A stretch of DNA of 64,000 nucleotides from Seonamhaeicola sp. (GCF_028281565.1 NZ_JANQJQ010000014.1:53205-117204), one strand, 5' to 3'. Shown: positions 46,548 through 55,888, counted from the first letter of the stretch. The notes: generated by a model from the letters alone, not told the origin. Made by a program: numbers and translations.

Positions 46548-48119
46548 TTATATCATTATTACTTTTTCTTCGGTTTCATCCCAATCCACACGTTTCCCAT
46601 TTTGATAAGCTAGGTTCCCCATAATAAAGGTAACAGACTCCTCAAAACCAGCTTGTATATCGCAACTAACTTTAGTTCCATATCTAATGGCATCTATCCA
46701 TTCCTTTACATGAAGATACGTTGAATCTACTATAACACCACCATCTAAAGTTGTTCCAAGGCCTCTGGACTTATAATAATTTGCTGTTGCTCCAGAAATA
46801 CCATCTACCTTCTCCACTTCAAACGGAAAAGTATATATAGGGGCTCCTTCTTTTCGTTGTAGATTCATATAAGCTTCATTATATAAATCAGGGAAAACAT
46901 GTACCTCTGCTCCAATTTCCATTTGCGCCTTGGTTCCTAATAAGTGTATTCCACGGTCAAATCTACTTTTTAGGGTACAATCATAGGTAAGCGTGAGGCC
47001 TTTATCCGGATAGTTATAAATTACGTTATAAGAATCAGGGATATCCCTAGGGTCTTTAAAATAATAATTACCCCCTAAGGCTACAGCAGATTTTGGAATG
47101 CCAACACCTAAAACTTGATTTACACCATCGAAAGCATGTGTAAATTGGTTTCCTCCCGGTCCAGTACCAAAATCAAAATACTTCTGCCAATTAAAAAACT
47201 TGTCTAAATCAAAAGGCACCTTACCTGTATTTCTGATATACTCTTTCCAATTTACATTTGAAGCATTGGCTTTTGGGTCAATGCCTCTTATCCAGGCGCC
47301 AAAATCACTATTTCTATCGGTATAGGTTTCAATAGCCGAAACCGTACCAATAACACCCTGATCCAGTAATTGTTTGGCCTTTATGTAACTAGCTTGTTGT
47401 CTGTTTTGGTGCCCTAACTGAAAAACAACCTTACTTTGCTGAATAGCTTTGCGTAATGCTACTGCTTCCTCAATAGTGCGAGTCATTGGTTTTTCACAAT
47501 AAACATGAACGCCTCGTTTTGAAGCTTCTATGGCTATTTCGGCATGCCACAAATCTGCTGTTGCAATCATAATGGCATCTATACGATCATTATTTAGCAT
47601 GTCTCTATAAGTAGGATAAATTATAGGTGGTGTCACCTTTACAATTTTTCCACCAATCAATTTCTTGCTTCCAATTTTAGCACCGCGCTCTGCTCTAAGC
47701 GAGTACAAATCGCATACTCCCACAATTTCTACGTTCAAGTCTTCTTGCACTTTCATTTCCTCAAGAGTATAAGGATCTTCGGCTATTAATTCATCATCAA
47801 TATAGCCCAAAGATCGCATCAGATCCGGACCGCGCCATCCTAGTCCAACCACCCCAATACGAAGTGTCTTAGCATCCCCTATTGGCTTGAGCTGCTTTTC
47901 TTTTTCTACCTCATCAAAATCAAGTCCAAGTTTCTTAAGCGCCTCTAAATAGTTGTCTGAATTACCGCTGTCTTGTACCTGACCAAAGTGCTGAAAAAAC
48001 AATCCTAAAAAAGGTAGTCCAATCAGTCCCTTTATCAAGTTTCTGCGTTTGGTATTTCCAACGGTAACCTTTGGTGTAGCTTCTTGATACGTCTCTTCTG
48101 ATTGAGATTGTTTTTCCAT
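46548..48119 (-). CDS. Exported Gfo/Idh/MocA-family oxidoreductase (Tat signal)
   Basis: A 523-residue protein. A hydrophilic N-region of about 24 residues precedes a twin-arginine motif (TKRRNLIKGLIGLPFLGLFF), so it is probably exported with its cofactor bound. The Rossmann motif is RIGVVGLGWRGPDLMRSLG. The catalytic Lys lies in VYCEKPMTRTIEEAVALRKA, and FQLGHQNRQQASYIKAKQLL completes the N-domain. The C-terminal alpha/beta domain includes GTGPGGNQFTHAFDGVNQVL, where a His may assist catalysis. Family members use tightly bound NAD(P) to oxidise or reduce sugars, often at C3. It is not a GH109-type sequence on visible motifs. Neighbours (DoxX, TIM-barrel isomerase, aldo/keto reductase) suggest an oxidative sugar step in the periplasm. 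Confidence 0.88.
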   Translation of the reverse strand: MEKQSQSEETYQEATPKVTVGNTKRRNLIKGLIGLPFLGLFFQHFGQVQDSGNSDNYLEALKKLGLDFDEVEKEKQLKPIGDAKTLRIGVVGLGWRGPDLMRSLGYIDDELIAEDPYTLEEMKVQEDLNVEIVGVCDLYSLRAERGAKIGSKKLIGGKIVKVTPPIIYPTYRDMLNNDRIDAIMIATADLWHAEIAIEASKRGVHVYCEKPMTRTIEEAVALRKAIQQSKVVFQLGHQNRQQASYIKAKQLLDQGVIGTVSAIETYTDRNSDFGAWIRGIDPKANASNVNWKEYIRNTGKVPFDLDKFFNWQKYFDFGTGPGGNQFTHAFDGVNQVLGVGIPKSAVALGGNYYFKDPRDIPDSYNVIYNYPDKGLTLTYDCTLKSRFDRGIHLLGTKAQMEIGAEVHVFPDLYNEAYMNLQRKEGAPIYTFPFEVEKVDGISGATANYYKSRGLGTTLDGGVIVDSTYLHVKEWIDAIRYGTKVSCDIQAGFEESVTFIMGNLAYQNGKRVDWDETEEKVIMI

Positions 48120-48164
48120 AGTTTTCTAAAACAGTTTACTTTATGCTAAAACTTTAAAAACAGA

Positions 48165-49148
48165 TTAATAAACACCATGAATATGCTGATGCACTTGGTT
48201 GGCATAAAAGGCTTCTAAGCGTTTCATTAGACTATCCGGTAATGGATCTAAGGTGCTTGCCGTGGCGTTCCCAATCACCTGTTCTGTTGAACTTGCTCCG
48301 GGTATTACGGTTGATACGGCATCATGATCTAGGGTCCATCGTAGGGCCATTTGCACCATGGTCATATTGGGCGGACACAGCGTTTTAAGATATTCAGAGA
48401 GCGCTAGGCCCTTGTCAAATAGTAAGCCTGCAAAAGTCTCTCCAGCATTAAAAAACTTGCCGCCTTGATTAAAGTTTCTATGATCATTCTCGGCAAACTT
48501 CGTGTCCTTATTAAATTTTCCAGTTAGCAAACCGCTGGCTAAAGGCAATCTCACTATAATGCCGACACCTTTGGATTGGGCTTGCGGTAAGAGTGCTGTG
48601 CTAAGCTTTTGCCTGAAAATATTATAAATCACCTGTAGTGACTGCAGTCCGGGTTGTTCCAAGCAAATTAGGGCTTCTTCTACACTTTCCACGCTGGCAC
48701 CAAAATGGGCTATCTTCCCCTCGCGTTGCAATCTGCCTAACCAGTGGAATATAGCGCCATCTTCCAGCACGGTTTGGGGTACGCAATGCAGCTGAAGTAA
48801 ATCTATGGTCTTTTGGCCCAAACGTTCTGCCGAAGCCTCTACAGACTCCCTTAAAATAGCTTCGTTAAAATTGTTCCCCACCTTAACGGATTTTCCGAAT
48901 TTGGTAGCAACCTTAATATCCACATCGGTAGTTTTTAAAAAGGCTCCTATTAAAGATTCACTCTGTCCTTCCCCATATTCATCGGCCGTATCAAAAAAAC
49001 GGATACCCTGATCTACCGCAGTCTGAAGAATTTTGAAAGCCCTGTCATTATTCATATCGTCACCCCAATTTTTACCGCCCAGCTGCCAACAGCCAAGACC
49101 TACTTCGGTTACATGAAATCCGTTCCTACCTAATTTTCTACTTTTCAT
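48165..49148 (-). CDS. Aldo/keto reductase
   Basis: A cytosolic NAD(P)H-dependent reductase of about 327 residues. I choose the ATG at 49148 (MKSRKLGRNGFHVTEVGLG), which matches the usual family N-terminus; an upstream ATG at 49187 would add 13 residues. The catalytic tetrad is visible: Asp and Tyr in RFFDTADEYGEGQSE, Lys in VATKFGKS and His in LLQLHCVP. The C-terminal cofactor-binding motif is STVIPGASSTEQV. No signal peptide was seen, unlike the exported oxidoreductase downstream. The substrate is probably an aldose or ketose released from the target polysaccharide. It follows the short LamG protein gene by 87 bases. Confidence 0.9.
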   Translation of the reverse strand: MKSRKLGRNGFHVTEVGLGCWQLGGKNWGDDMNNDRAFKILQTAVDQGIRFFDTADEYGEGQSESLIGAFLKTTDVDIKVATKFGKSVKVGNNFNEAILRESVEASAERLGQKTIDLLQLHCVPQTVLEDGAIFHWLGRLQREGKIAHFGASVESVEEALICLEQPGLQSLQVIYNIFRQKLSTALLPQAQSKGVGIIVRLPLASGLLTGKFNKDTKFAENDHRNFNQGGKFFNAGETFAGLLFDKGLALSEYLKTLCPPNMTMVQMALRWTLDHDAVSTVIPGASSTEQVIGNATASTLDPLPDSLMKRLEAFYANQVHQHIHGVY

Positions 49149-49235
49149 TTTTGCTTTTTTTTGATAGATCATTCTGTAAAAGGTCATTTCAAATACAGTA
49201 TAAATCCCTTTTTATTTTTTAGAGTTTTAGGATTA

Positions 49236-51311
49236 TTAGTTTAGGTTTAGTTTTACAGGTTCTCTTATATCTGTTTCAAGCCATACAATTAGGTCTTTAG
49301 ATTCTAAAGTTTTTCTAATAGCATATCTAAACCTATTTGATAGAGGCCGAAGCTTATCGTTTACCTTTAAGGCGGGAATGTTATTCCCCCAGTTTTTTAT
49401 GACGATGACCGGATTTACCAATGGAGCATCTTCCGAAGCATAAATAGCCATATTCAAACCATCTTTTTTAGCGTCTTTTTTAATTAAATGATACGCTCTG
49501 TCATTTCTGTTAAACCCTTCGTAAGTATACCCGTTACTTAGAACTTTTAACTCAGGAGTATTAATCCAAAACTTTGCAAATCCCGACAGATTTTGAATGG
49601 GTTCATCACTAAGCCCAAGTACAAAACGCCCTTCTAAAGGACCATTTTCAGTTTCGCGCTGCATTCCCGCTTCAGGCGATGTAATGGCAGAGCTGGTTAC
49701 CCTATCGTTGGCCAAAACAAAACGTCCGTCACTGGGTATTTGTGATACGGGCCAATGATTCCTCCAATGAAATTTCGATAAACGATAGTCAATTTCCTTT
49801 CTCCCGCCTCCATAAGGCCCAATTACCCCTTTCTTTTCATAAATAAAAAAAGGTTTTGTTTGGGCCTTTACATTAATAACAGACAACACTTCATTCTCTA
49901 TGGAATTTTTAAAACCACCACCTTGTAATTGTTCAGACGGCCATGTCTCAAAAGAATGGCTACTGGTTTCGCCGTCAAGGTTCATAAGGGTAACGGCAAC
50001 CATATCTATATTATCTTCTGGCCTTTCGCCCTGTCCAGACAATAAGGCGGGTTCTGTTATGCTATAGCCATCATCATAGCCATGTATCATATAATACCTT
50101 ACGGCCATACCGTCTGGATATATATAGTAATATTCATCGGCCCAATCGCCCCAATTGGTTACCGGATCCGTATTTGCAATGTTGTAGTTCACATCGGTAA
50201 GCGCATAGCGCCAATGTACCACCACTCGGGCGGCACTATTTTCTACAATACGAATATGGCTGTAGCGGTTTTGCTTATCAGACATATGTTCCATACAACC
50301 TAAATCTCCGAAAGTTTCCGCACTTTGGTCGGCTATCCACTTCCCATTTTCAGACACCAAATTCATGTTGTAATTGGTACCTTTCCAAAAGACCATGGCA
50401 TATTTTTTATCATCGAATGTAACAACCACATCCGGAAATTTATCATCTCTCCAAAGTCTATCCCAGTCCTCATCATAGTTTAACTTGGTATAATAGGCGC
50501 CAAATTCTGGCTGTTCAAGCTGTATTTCGGGTAGCTTGCGCCATTTTAACTGCGGTGCATTTTTAGGTTCTAGTTTCCTGTAGGTATGTTCCAGTTCCGC
50601 TTCAGACTTAACGGCGGCTGTAATCTTTAATTCATCAATCAACCCATCGAAAGAATATTTAACGGGCACATCCACAAAGCCTGCTCTATTGAGGGAGGAA
50701 GGAGGCATGGGCCTATGGTTTCTGGCTATCTGCATGGGAAATTCGCGATCATAAAGCAGGTCTCCTTTTACAGCTAATGCTCCCGCTAATTCCCCATTGA
50801 TATAAACCTTCATTCCCATTTCAGGATCATAGGTGGCAGCAATATAAGACCATTGCATAAAGGGAATGGTTTCCGTGCTAATACATTGACGCCACTGCCT
50901 TGCAATTGCAGCATGCAAACCAACCCTTCCTTCGGCATCGATACCAAAGAAAATACCGCGGTGCTTTTTATATTCTTGGTTATATATGGCACACCAGTTC
51001 CATGGGTAGGCCTGAGGGGCCACCCAGGCTTCAATGGTAAAAGGCCCGGTAATTACAGGAGCGGTTTCTGCTTCCCGCTGTATGGCCGTGGTAAAACCAT
51101 CGCATTTAAGTGCCTTGCCTTGAACACCTTCAACCAATCTGTAATACCCCGTTATACTATCTGAAACTGCACTGGCATGATCCATTATGGCATCATCTGC
51201 AACCGCATCAAAGTTCCAATATCCTAAAAGCGGTGCATCAGTTTGCCCATGTAATTGGATGCCCAATATGGCCATCGTTATAAAAACTTGTACTCTTTTT
51301 GTAATCTTCAT
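49236..51311 (-). CDS. LamG-domain secreted protein of unrecognised (possibly enzymatic) family, short form
   Basis: A 691-residue exported protein with signal ending IQLHGQ. A LamG/concanavalin-like domain at about 30-245 (TIEAWVAPQAYPWNWCAIYN) is followed by a core at about 262-691. The core shares its conserved block with the 918-residue protein at 38946-41702: FWKGTNYNMNLVSENGKW, ADQSAETFGDLG, MEHMSDKQNRYSHIRIVEN, ARVVVHWRY and DEYYYIYPDG. It lacks the extra N-terminal domain and the acidic insert of that paralogue. Conserved Glu, His, Asp, Lys and Arg within one short block point to a catalytic site. It lies among carbohydrate enzymes, 51 bases after the aldose epimerase gene. I cannot assign a reaction. 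Confidence 0.78.
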   Translation of the reverse strand: MKITKRVQVFITMAILGIQLHGQTDAPLLGYWNFDAVADDAIMDHASAVSDSITGYYRLVEGVQGKALKCDGFTTAIQREAETAPVITGPFTIEAWVAPQAYPWNWCAIYNQEYKKHRGIFFGIDAEGRVGLHAAIARQWRQCISTETIPFMQWSYIAATYDPEMGMKVYINGELAGALAVKGDLLYDREFPMQIARNHRPMPPSSLNRAGFVDVPVKYSFDGLIDELKITAAVKSEAELEHTYRKLEPKNAPQLKWRKLPEIQLEQPEFGAYYTKLNYDEDWDRLWRDDKFPDVVVTFDDKKYAMVFWKGTNYNMNLVSENGKWIADQSAETFGDLGCMEHMSDKQNRYSHIRIVENSAARVVVHWRYALTDVNYNIANTDPVTNWGDWADEYYYIYPDGMAVRYYMIHGYDDGYSITEPALLSGQGERPEDNIDMVAVTLMNLDGETSSHSFETWPSEQLQGGGFKNSIENEVLSVINVKAQTKPFFIYEKKGVIGPYGGGRKEIDYRLSKFHWRNHWPVSQIPSDGRFVLANDRVTSSAITSPEAGMQRETENGPLEGRFVLGLSDEPIQNLSGFAKFWINTPELKVLSNGYTYEGFNRNDRAYHLIKKDAKKDGLNMAIYASEDAPLVNPVIVIKNWGNNIPALKVNDKLRPLSNRFRYAIRKTLESKDLIVWLETDIREPVKLNLN

Positions 51312-51362
51312 AATGCTATAACTTAGTAATTAACCATCAGTATACGCTCCCTGAACCTAGTT

Positions 51363-52439
51363 TTAGTCTTTAACCGAAAACTTAAAAATAGTCCGTGTTG
51401 CATAGGTATCTTCAGGAGCTAATACGATTTCCGGAAAAGCAGCTTGGTTCGGGCTATCGGGAAAATGTTGCGTCTCCAGGCACAGCCCAGCGTATTTTCC
51501 ATAGGAACCATTAAGGTAATTCCCTGAATAAAATTGTATGCCCGGTTGATCTGTGTAGACCTCCATAAACCTACCACTCTTTTCATGGTAGACCTCTGAA
51601 ACTAAGGGACAGGCTGCTTCATCTGTGGTGAAATCAACCGATTCATTTATAACCCAGCAGTGGTCATACCCCTGCCCTATTTTCAGTTGTTCATTTTCTT
51701 GATCTATATCCTTTCCAATCTTTTTAAAGGCCCTAAAATCGAAGGGGGTATTTTCCACATCGGCTATCTCGCCAATGGGTATGAGCGTTTCATTTACGGG
51801 CAAATAACGATCGGAATAAATCCTTAATTCGTGGTTAAGCGTGTCTTCCTCGGTGTTTCCCGATAAATTAAAATAAGCATGCTGGGTTAGGTTAATAATG
51901 GTCTTCTTGTCTGTGAAAGCCTCATAATAAACCGCTAAGGCATTGTCGGCTGTTAACTCATAGGTCACAAAAGTCTCTAGGTTTCCGGGATAACCTTCTT
52001 CACCATCTTCACTATAATAGGACAGTGTAATGGAAACGGCATTGGCTCCCACGATTGTTGAAACAACTTCCCAGATTTGCTTATCAAATCCGTTTTCACC
52101 GCCATGTAGGCTATTGGGGAATTCATTTTTAGGCAACTGGTAGTGTTCCTCATCAATATAAAAGCTACCATTGGCTATTCTATTACAACAACGGCCGGCC
52201 ACGACCCCGAAATAAGGACCATTATCTTCAACATATCCTTCTAGGGAGTCATGTCCTAAGACTACGTTTTCTAATAACCCTTCTTTATTGGGTACATTAA
52301 TCTGGGTAATGATGGCACCGTAATTAATTATTTCCACTGCTACATTATTTTTGTTTTTCAGAATATGGCTTTCAATCTTTTCTCCGTTTGGCATTTGGCC
52401 ATAGATGCTTTTTTCAATGGTTGGTCTGTTGGTATTCAA
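51363..52439 (-). CDS. galM: Aldose 1-epimerase (galactose mutarotase family)
   Basis: A 358-residue protein that interconverts the alpha and beta anomers of aldoses. Family motifs are present in order: INYGAIITQINVPNKEG near the N-terminus, GPYFGVVAGRCCNRIANGSF, NSLHGGENGFDKQIWEV with the first catalytic-site His, NLTQHAYFNLSG with the second, the substrate Asp/Gln region YDHCWVIN and QPGIQFYSGNYLNG. A C-terminal Glu lies in GLCLETQHFPDSPN. It has no signal peptide, so it acts in the cytosol. It lies in the operon between the SGNH hydrolase and LamG genes and would speed use of the released monosaccharide. The gene symbol is by family, and other aldoses than galactose are possible. Confidence 0.9.
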   Translation of the reverse strand: MNTNRPTIEKSIYGQMPNGEKIESHILKNKNNVAVEIINYGAIITQINVPNKEGLLENVVLGHDSLEGYVEDNGPYFGVVAGRCCNRIANGSFYIDEEHYQLPKNEFPNSLHGGENGFDKQIWEVVSTIVGANAVSITLSYYSEDGEEGYPGNLETFVTYELTADNALAVYYEAFTDKKTIINLTQHAYFNLSGNTEEDTLNHELRIYSDRYLPVNETLIPIGEIADVENTPFDFRAFKKIGKDIDQENEQLKIGQGYDHCWVINESVDFTTDEAACPLVSEVYHEKSGRFMEVYTDQPGIQFYSGNYLNGSYGKYAGLCLETQHFPDSPNQAAFPEIVLAPEDTYATRTIFKFSVKD

Positions 52440-52454
52440 TGTACTTCTTTTACG

Positions 52455-53852
52455 TTATAATTTCCGTTTAATTTCATAATGATGCCGCTTGGGCTGGTTG
52501 GCTATGTAGATGGCATCAACCATAGTCTTTGATTTGGATTCCAGGGCACCCACAACCGAGTAGAACTCCTTCTTTAAGTAGTTTTCTAGGCCCATGTTCC
52601 GCACCCTTAAATAGCGCTGGTAATCCGGGTCATTTACTAAATCTTCCTCTTCCTCTTCTTCTTCCTCATCTTCGTCTCCCAATTCCAAACCTTTACGCAA
52701 CAACCATTCGTCCCGTATTCTTTCTACTATTTGCTCGTTCCGTTCTTTATTGATCTGGGCCACCTTAAGCGCCTGTTGGTATTGCGGTGTTTTTTCATTG
52801 TTTTGTAATGCGACACCCGCTGCAAAATCTAAATGGGAATAGGTACCTACAAGGGAGCCATCAATCATCAACTCATAGTCGCCCGGTTCCAATCCAACCA
52901 CCTGCAAAAGTTCCTGGCCCATTTTAGAACCTGCCTCGGCAAGCTCAAAGGCCATTTGGGCATCATTGAGCACCACCCATGGCAAGGCGTTCGCTTTAAA
53001 ATCAAAAGCAATATTTGTTGGACTCTGACTACTGATCATACCATTTTCTGCGGTATAGGTCCAAGTGCCATCTTTATGATCGATTAGAATCTTAGAAACC
53101 GTGGTATTCGCTTCAATACCCTTGAGGAAGGAAAGCGCCATGATAAGCTGTCCATTATTTTCAGGATGCACGGCGTCTGACACAAAAGTGAAATTGGGAT
53201 CCTTTTTCCTGGCCATACGGGTATAATGTGTTAAATCGCCATGCAAATCGGCGTAACCATATCCTTTTAATCCCGCTATTTCGGCACACCAAGCCCCAAA
53301 AAATGATAGTACCGCATCATAATGTAAATCTTTAACTTCCTCCTTTTCAACCCAATTTTCACCAATCAAACCTTGCTGGGTATCATATATTGTTGGTGTT
53401 AAAAGTATGGTCTTGACCTTAGCTTTATCAAGCTTATTGGTCAGACTGGTCATGCTGTTCTTGTAGGTACTAAAAATAGAATCCTGCCATTTTACATATT
53501 CGCCATCATTCATCCCAATTAAAATACTCACATATTTAGGCTGGTGCTTTAAGATGTCCTCATCTAATCTTGTAAGGACATGTTCGGCAAAATCACCAGA
53601 TACCCCGGCATTTATTAAATTGATCCGTTTATTGGGGTATCGTGTATAAAAATAATCCTCAACATATTGGGTGTAGGCACATTGATGGGTGATACTATTT
53701 CCTATAAAGACGAAGGTATCACCATCTTCCAAGACTATAGGACTCAAGGTCTTTTTAAAGTTTTGGGAACCTGCATATAATGGTGCTAAGCATAGCAAGA
53801 GCCAAGCAACTCTAAAAATTTGTTTTAGTTGTCCTGTATACCTTATATGCAT
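52455..53852 (-). CDS. SGNH/GDSL-type hydrolase (probable carbohydrate esterase) with acidic insert
   Basis: A 465-residue exported protein with a signal peptide ending LYAGSQ. The four SGNH blocks are visible: the nucleophile Ser in FVFIGNSITHQCAY (block I), Gly in NAGVSGDFAEH (block II), Asn in LIGMNDGEYVKW (block III) and the Asp-His pair in VSDAVHPENNGQLIM (block V). After the catalytic domain (about residues 30-260) a beta-rich region and a helical C-terminus follow. The latter holds a stretch of nine consecutive acidic residues within LGDEDEEEEEEEED. It probably removes ester groups such as acetyl from the glycan. It lies 2 bases after the GH97 stop and 15 bases before the aldose epimerase gene. 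Confidence 0.87.
   Translation of the reverse strand: MHIRYTGQLKQIFRVAWLLLCLAPLYAGSQNFKKTLSPIVLEDGDTFVFIGNSITHQCAYTQYVEDYFYTRYPNKRINLINAGVSGDFAEHVLTRLDEDILKHQPKYVSILIGMNDGEYVKWQDSIFSTYKNSMTSLTNKLDKAKVKTILLTPTIYDTQQGLIGENWVEKEEVKDLHYDAVLSFFGAWCAEIAGLKGYGYADLHGDLTHYTRMARKKDPNFTFVSDAVHPENNGQLIMALSFLKGIEANTTVSKILIDHKDGTWTYTAENGMISSQSPTNIAFDFKANALPWVVLNDAQMAFELAEAGSKMGQELLQVVGLEPGDYELMIDGSLVGTYSHLDFAAGVALQNNEKTPQYQQALKVAQINKERNEQIVERIRDEWLLRKGLELGDEDEEEEEEEEDLVNDPDYQRYLRVRNMGLENYLKKEFYSVVGALESKSKTMVDAIYIANQPKRHHYEIKRKL
52642..52676 (-). repeat. GAA/GAG triplet tract in the SGNH hydrolase gene
   Basis: On the plus strand this is a TCT/TCC pyrimidine run. On the coding strand it encodes the poly-Glu/Asp insert of the SGNH hydrolase. 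It is similar in kind to the tract in the LamG protein gene at 40773-40803. Confidence 0.6.
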
Positions 53853-53854
53853 AG

Positions 53855-55882
53855 TTATTTTTTCTTAAATCGAATGGCCAAACCACCACTTCTGGCAAGC
53901 TTTATTTTTAAAACATCGGTATTACTGACATCCTGAGATTCTATGATATAAGCCATGGGATTTTGAGCATAATCGGCCGCATCACTATCTCTATAAATTT
54001 GTGCTTCATAAGTTCCAGCCTCCAAGAAATCTAGTGTTATTTCTAATGTTCTGGAATGCGCATCTGTAATAGCTCCTAGAAACCAATCCTCAGAGTTTAT
54101 ATCCTTTCTGGCCGTTACAATATAATCTCCTATTTGTGCATCTAATATTTTGGTTGTTTCCCAATTAACAGGGACATCTCTTATAAATTGAAAAGCATCT
54201 AAGCGCTTTTCATAATTTTCAATTAAATCTGCTGCCATTTGTATGGGACTATAAATGACCACATATAAAGCCAGTTGTTTGCAAAGTGTTGTATTAACCT
54301 GGTTATGCTCCTGTTGCGGAATATCAATTTGAAAAATTCCAGGGGTAAAATCCATAGGCCCTCCCAATAATCTAGTAAAGGGCAGAATGGTTAGATGTTC
54401 TGGCGGATTACCGCCGTTTTCACCCCAAGCATTAAACTCCTGACCCCTAGCAGATTCCCTAGCAACTAGATTTGGATAGGTCCTTCTTAAACCCGTAGGT
54501 TTTATGGCTTCATGGAAATTAATAGCAAGATGATACTGCGCTCCTTTTTCGACAACTTTATTAAAATAACTTACCCCGTATTGACTGTGATGAAACTCCT
54601 TGGTGTCTAAAATGCGGTTTACATGCCCCACCTTCACGCTCTTGTAGCCTAAGTCTTCATAGAGTTTAAAAGCATCATCAATTTGATTTAAAAAATTTGT
54701 GGTATTTGCACAGGTCTCGTTATATGCCTGTATGGTTACATCCTTAGACATCGCGTAGTCTTGCAAACCTCTTAAATCGTATCTATCATGAGGTTTTGTG
54801 AAATTTTGATTTGGCCCCCAATCGCTATGCCAGTCTTCTTCGAAACCTTCATTCCAGCCTTCTACCAAAACTTCGTCAAAACCGTACTTGGCGGCAAAGT
54901 CTATATATTTTTTTGTGTTTTCTGTAGTAGCGCCAACATTTGGCCCAGGATTCCAGGTCCAATTACCAATATGTATACCCCACCAAATGCCGATGTATTT
55001 CATCGGATTTACCCAAGAAACATCTCCTAATTTATTTGGTTCATTTAGATTGATAATCAGGTTTGACTCAATTAAATCACCTGGTTTATCTCCTATTTGA
55101 ATGGTTCTCCACGGTGTTTTAAACGGTGTTTTAAGCTTTACTTTTACCCCATCTTGCCAAGCATATAATTCACTTTTCAATGTTCCAGCTTGGGTTGTCT
55201 TTAAAGCCATACTCGAATAATCAACCAAGGCCGCTTCATGTAAACTAATGAACTTCCCATTCAGGGTCTTTATGGTAATTGGTGTTTCGGCTGTTTCAAT
55301 GGCTCCTAGCTTTGATTTTTTGTAATACTGTTCATATTTCCCATGGAAAAATGCAGGTATATGCCATGCTTCATGCTCTTTAGTAAAGGCAAATTCTGTA
55401 AGTTCATTCATAATATTAACAGAATCTATCTTTTCTTGTTCAGGCACTAAATATCTAAAACCAACCCCGTCGTTAAATACTTTGAATTCTAATGAAAGCT
55501 TTCTTAAAGATTCTTTTTCTTCCAAATGAACTAGCAGACGTTTATGATGATCTCTTACCAAACGATTTTGTCCCCATGGTTGTTCCCATGTTTCGTTGGC
55601 TTCGGTAACTTGAAAATCTTTTATTTCCAGATTAGACTTTAAAGACGGGATGTTTTTAAATTCAAACCCTAAATTGGCATTAGATATTAAAGTGTCATTT
55701 TTATGAATAATAGAGTAAGCCATATTGAAGTTTGAGTTGTCAAATTCCAATATGATATTGTTATCAGGTGAGCTAATTGATATTTTGTTCTGTTCCGTTT
55801 TATCACAACCTAAAACAACGGTAATTATAACTGCCGATAATGCACACCGCACCAGGCATGTAATTCCTAATTTATTTATCAT
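53855..55882 (-). CDS. GH97 family glycoside hydrolase (inverting, alpha-glucosidase-like signature)
   Basis: A 675-residue periplasmic lipoprotein; the signal ends VVLGC. The N-terminal beta-supersandwich (about 25-290) is followed by the (beta/alpha)8 barrel (about 290-580) with KYIGIWWGIHIGNWTWNPGP, KYGFDEVLVEGWNEGFEED and SVKVGHVNRILDT, then a C-terminal beta-domain. Glu458 in AINFHEAIKPTGL and the Glu in WGENGGNPPEH match the two base glutamates of SusB-type inverting members. The strand VKVGHV lacks the Asp expected as nucleophile in retaining alpha-galactosidase members. An alpha-glucosidase-like inverting mechanism is therefore favoured, though the true sugar is unknown. It lies 6 bases after GH95. 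Confidence 0.88.
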   Translation of the reverse strand: MINKLGITCLVRCALSAVIITVVLGCDKTEQNKISISSPDNNIILEFDNSNFNMAYSIIHKNDTLISNANLGFEFKNIPSLKSNLEIKDFQVTEANETWEQPWGQNRLVRDHHKRLLVHLEEKESLRKLSLEFKVFNDGVGFRYLVPEQEKIDSVNIMNELTEFAFTKEHEAWHIPAFFHGKYEQYYKKSKLGAIETAETPITIKTLNGKFISLHEAALVDYSSMALKTTQAGTLKSELYAWQDGVKVKLKTPFKTPWRTIQIGDKPGDLIESNLIINLNEPNKLGDVSWVNPMKYIGIWWGIHIGNWTWNPGPNVGATTENTKKYIDFAAKYGFDEVLVEGWNEGFEEDWHSDWGPNQNFTKPHDRYDLRGLQDYAMSKDVTIQAYNETCANTTNFLNQIDDAFKLYEDLGYKSVKVGHVNRILDTKEFHHSQYGVSYFNKVVEKGAQYHLAINFHEAIKPTGLRRTYPNLVARESARGQEFNAWGENGGNPPEHLTILPFTRLLGGPMDFTPGIFQIDIPQQEHNQVNTTLCKQLALYVVIYSPIQMAADLIENYEKRLDAFQFIRDVPVNWETTKILDAQIGDYIVTARKDINSEDWFLGAITDAHSRTLEITLDFLEAGTYEAQIYRDSDAADYAQNPMAYIIESQDVSNTDVLKIKLARSGGLAIRFKKK

Positions 55883-55888
55883 TATATC

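Noticed and set aside
46548-48119. GH109 alpha-N-acetylgalactosaminidase for the Gfo/Idh protein
   Set aside because: The visible motif is the ordinary dehydrogenase EKPMTR type, and I see no positive GH109 signature. The wider oxidoreductase family is the safer call.
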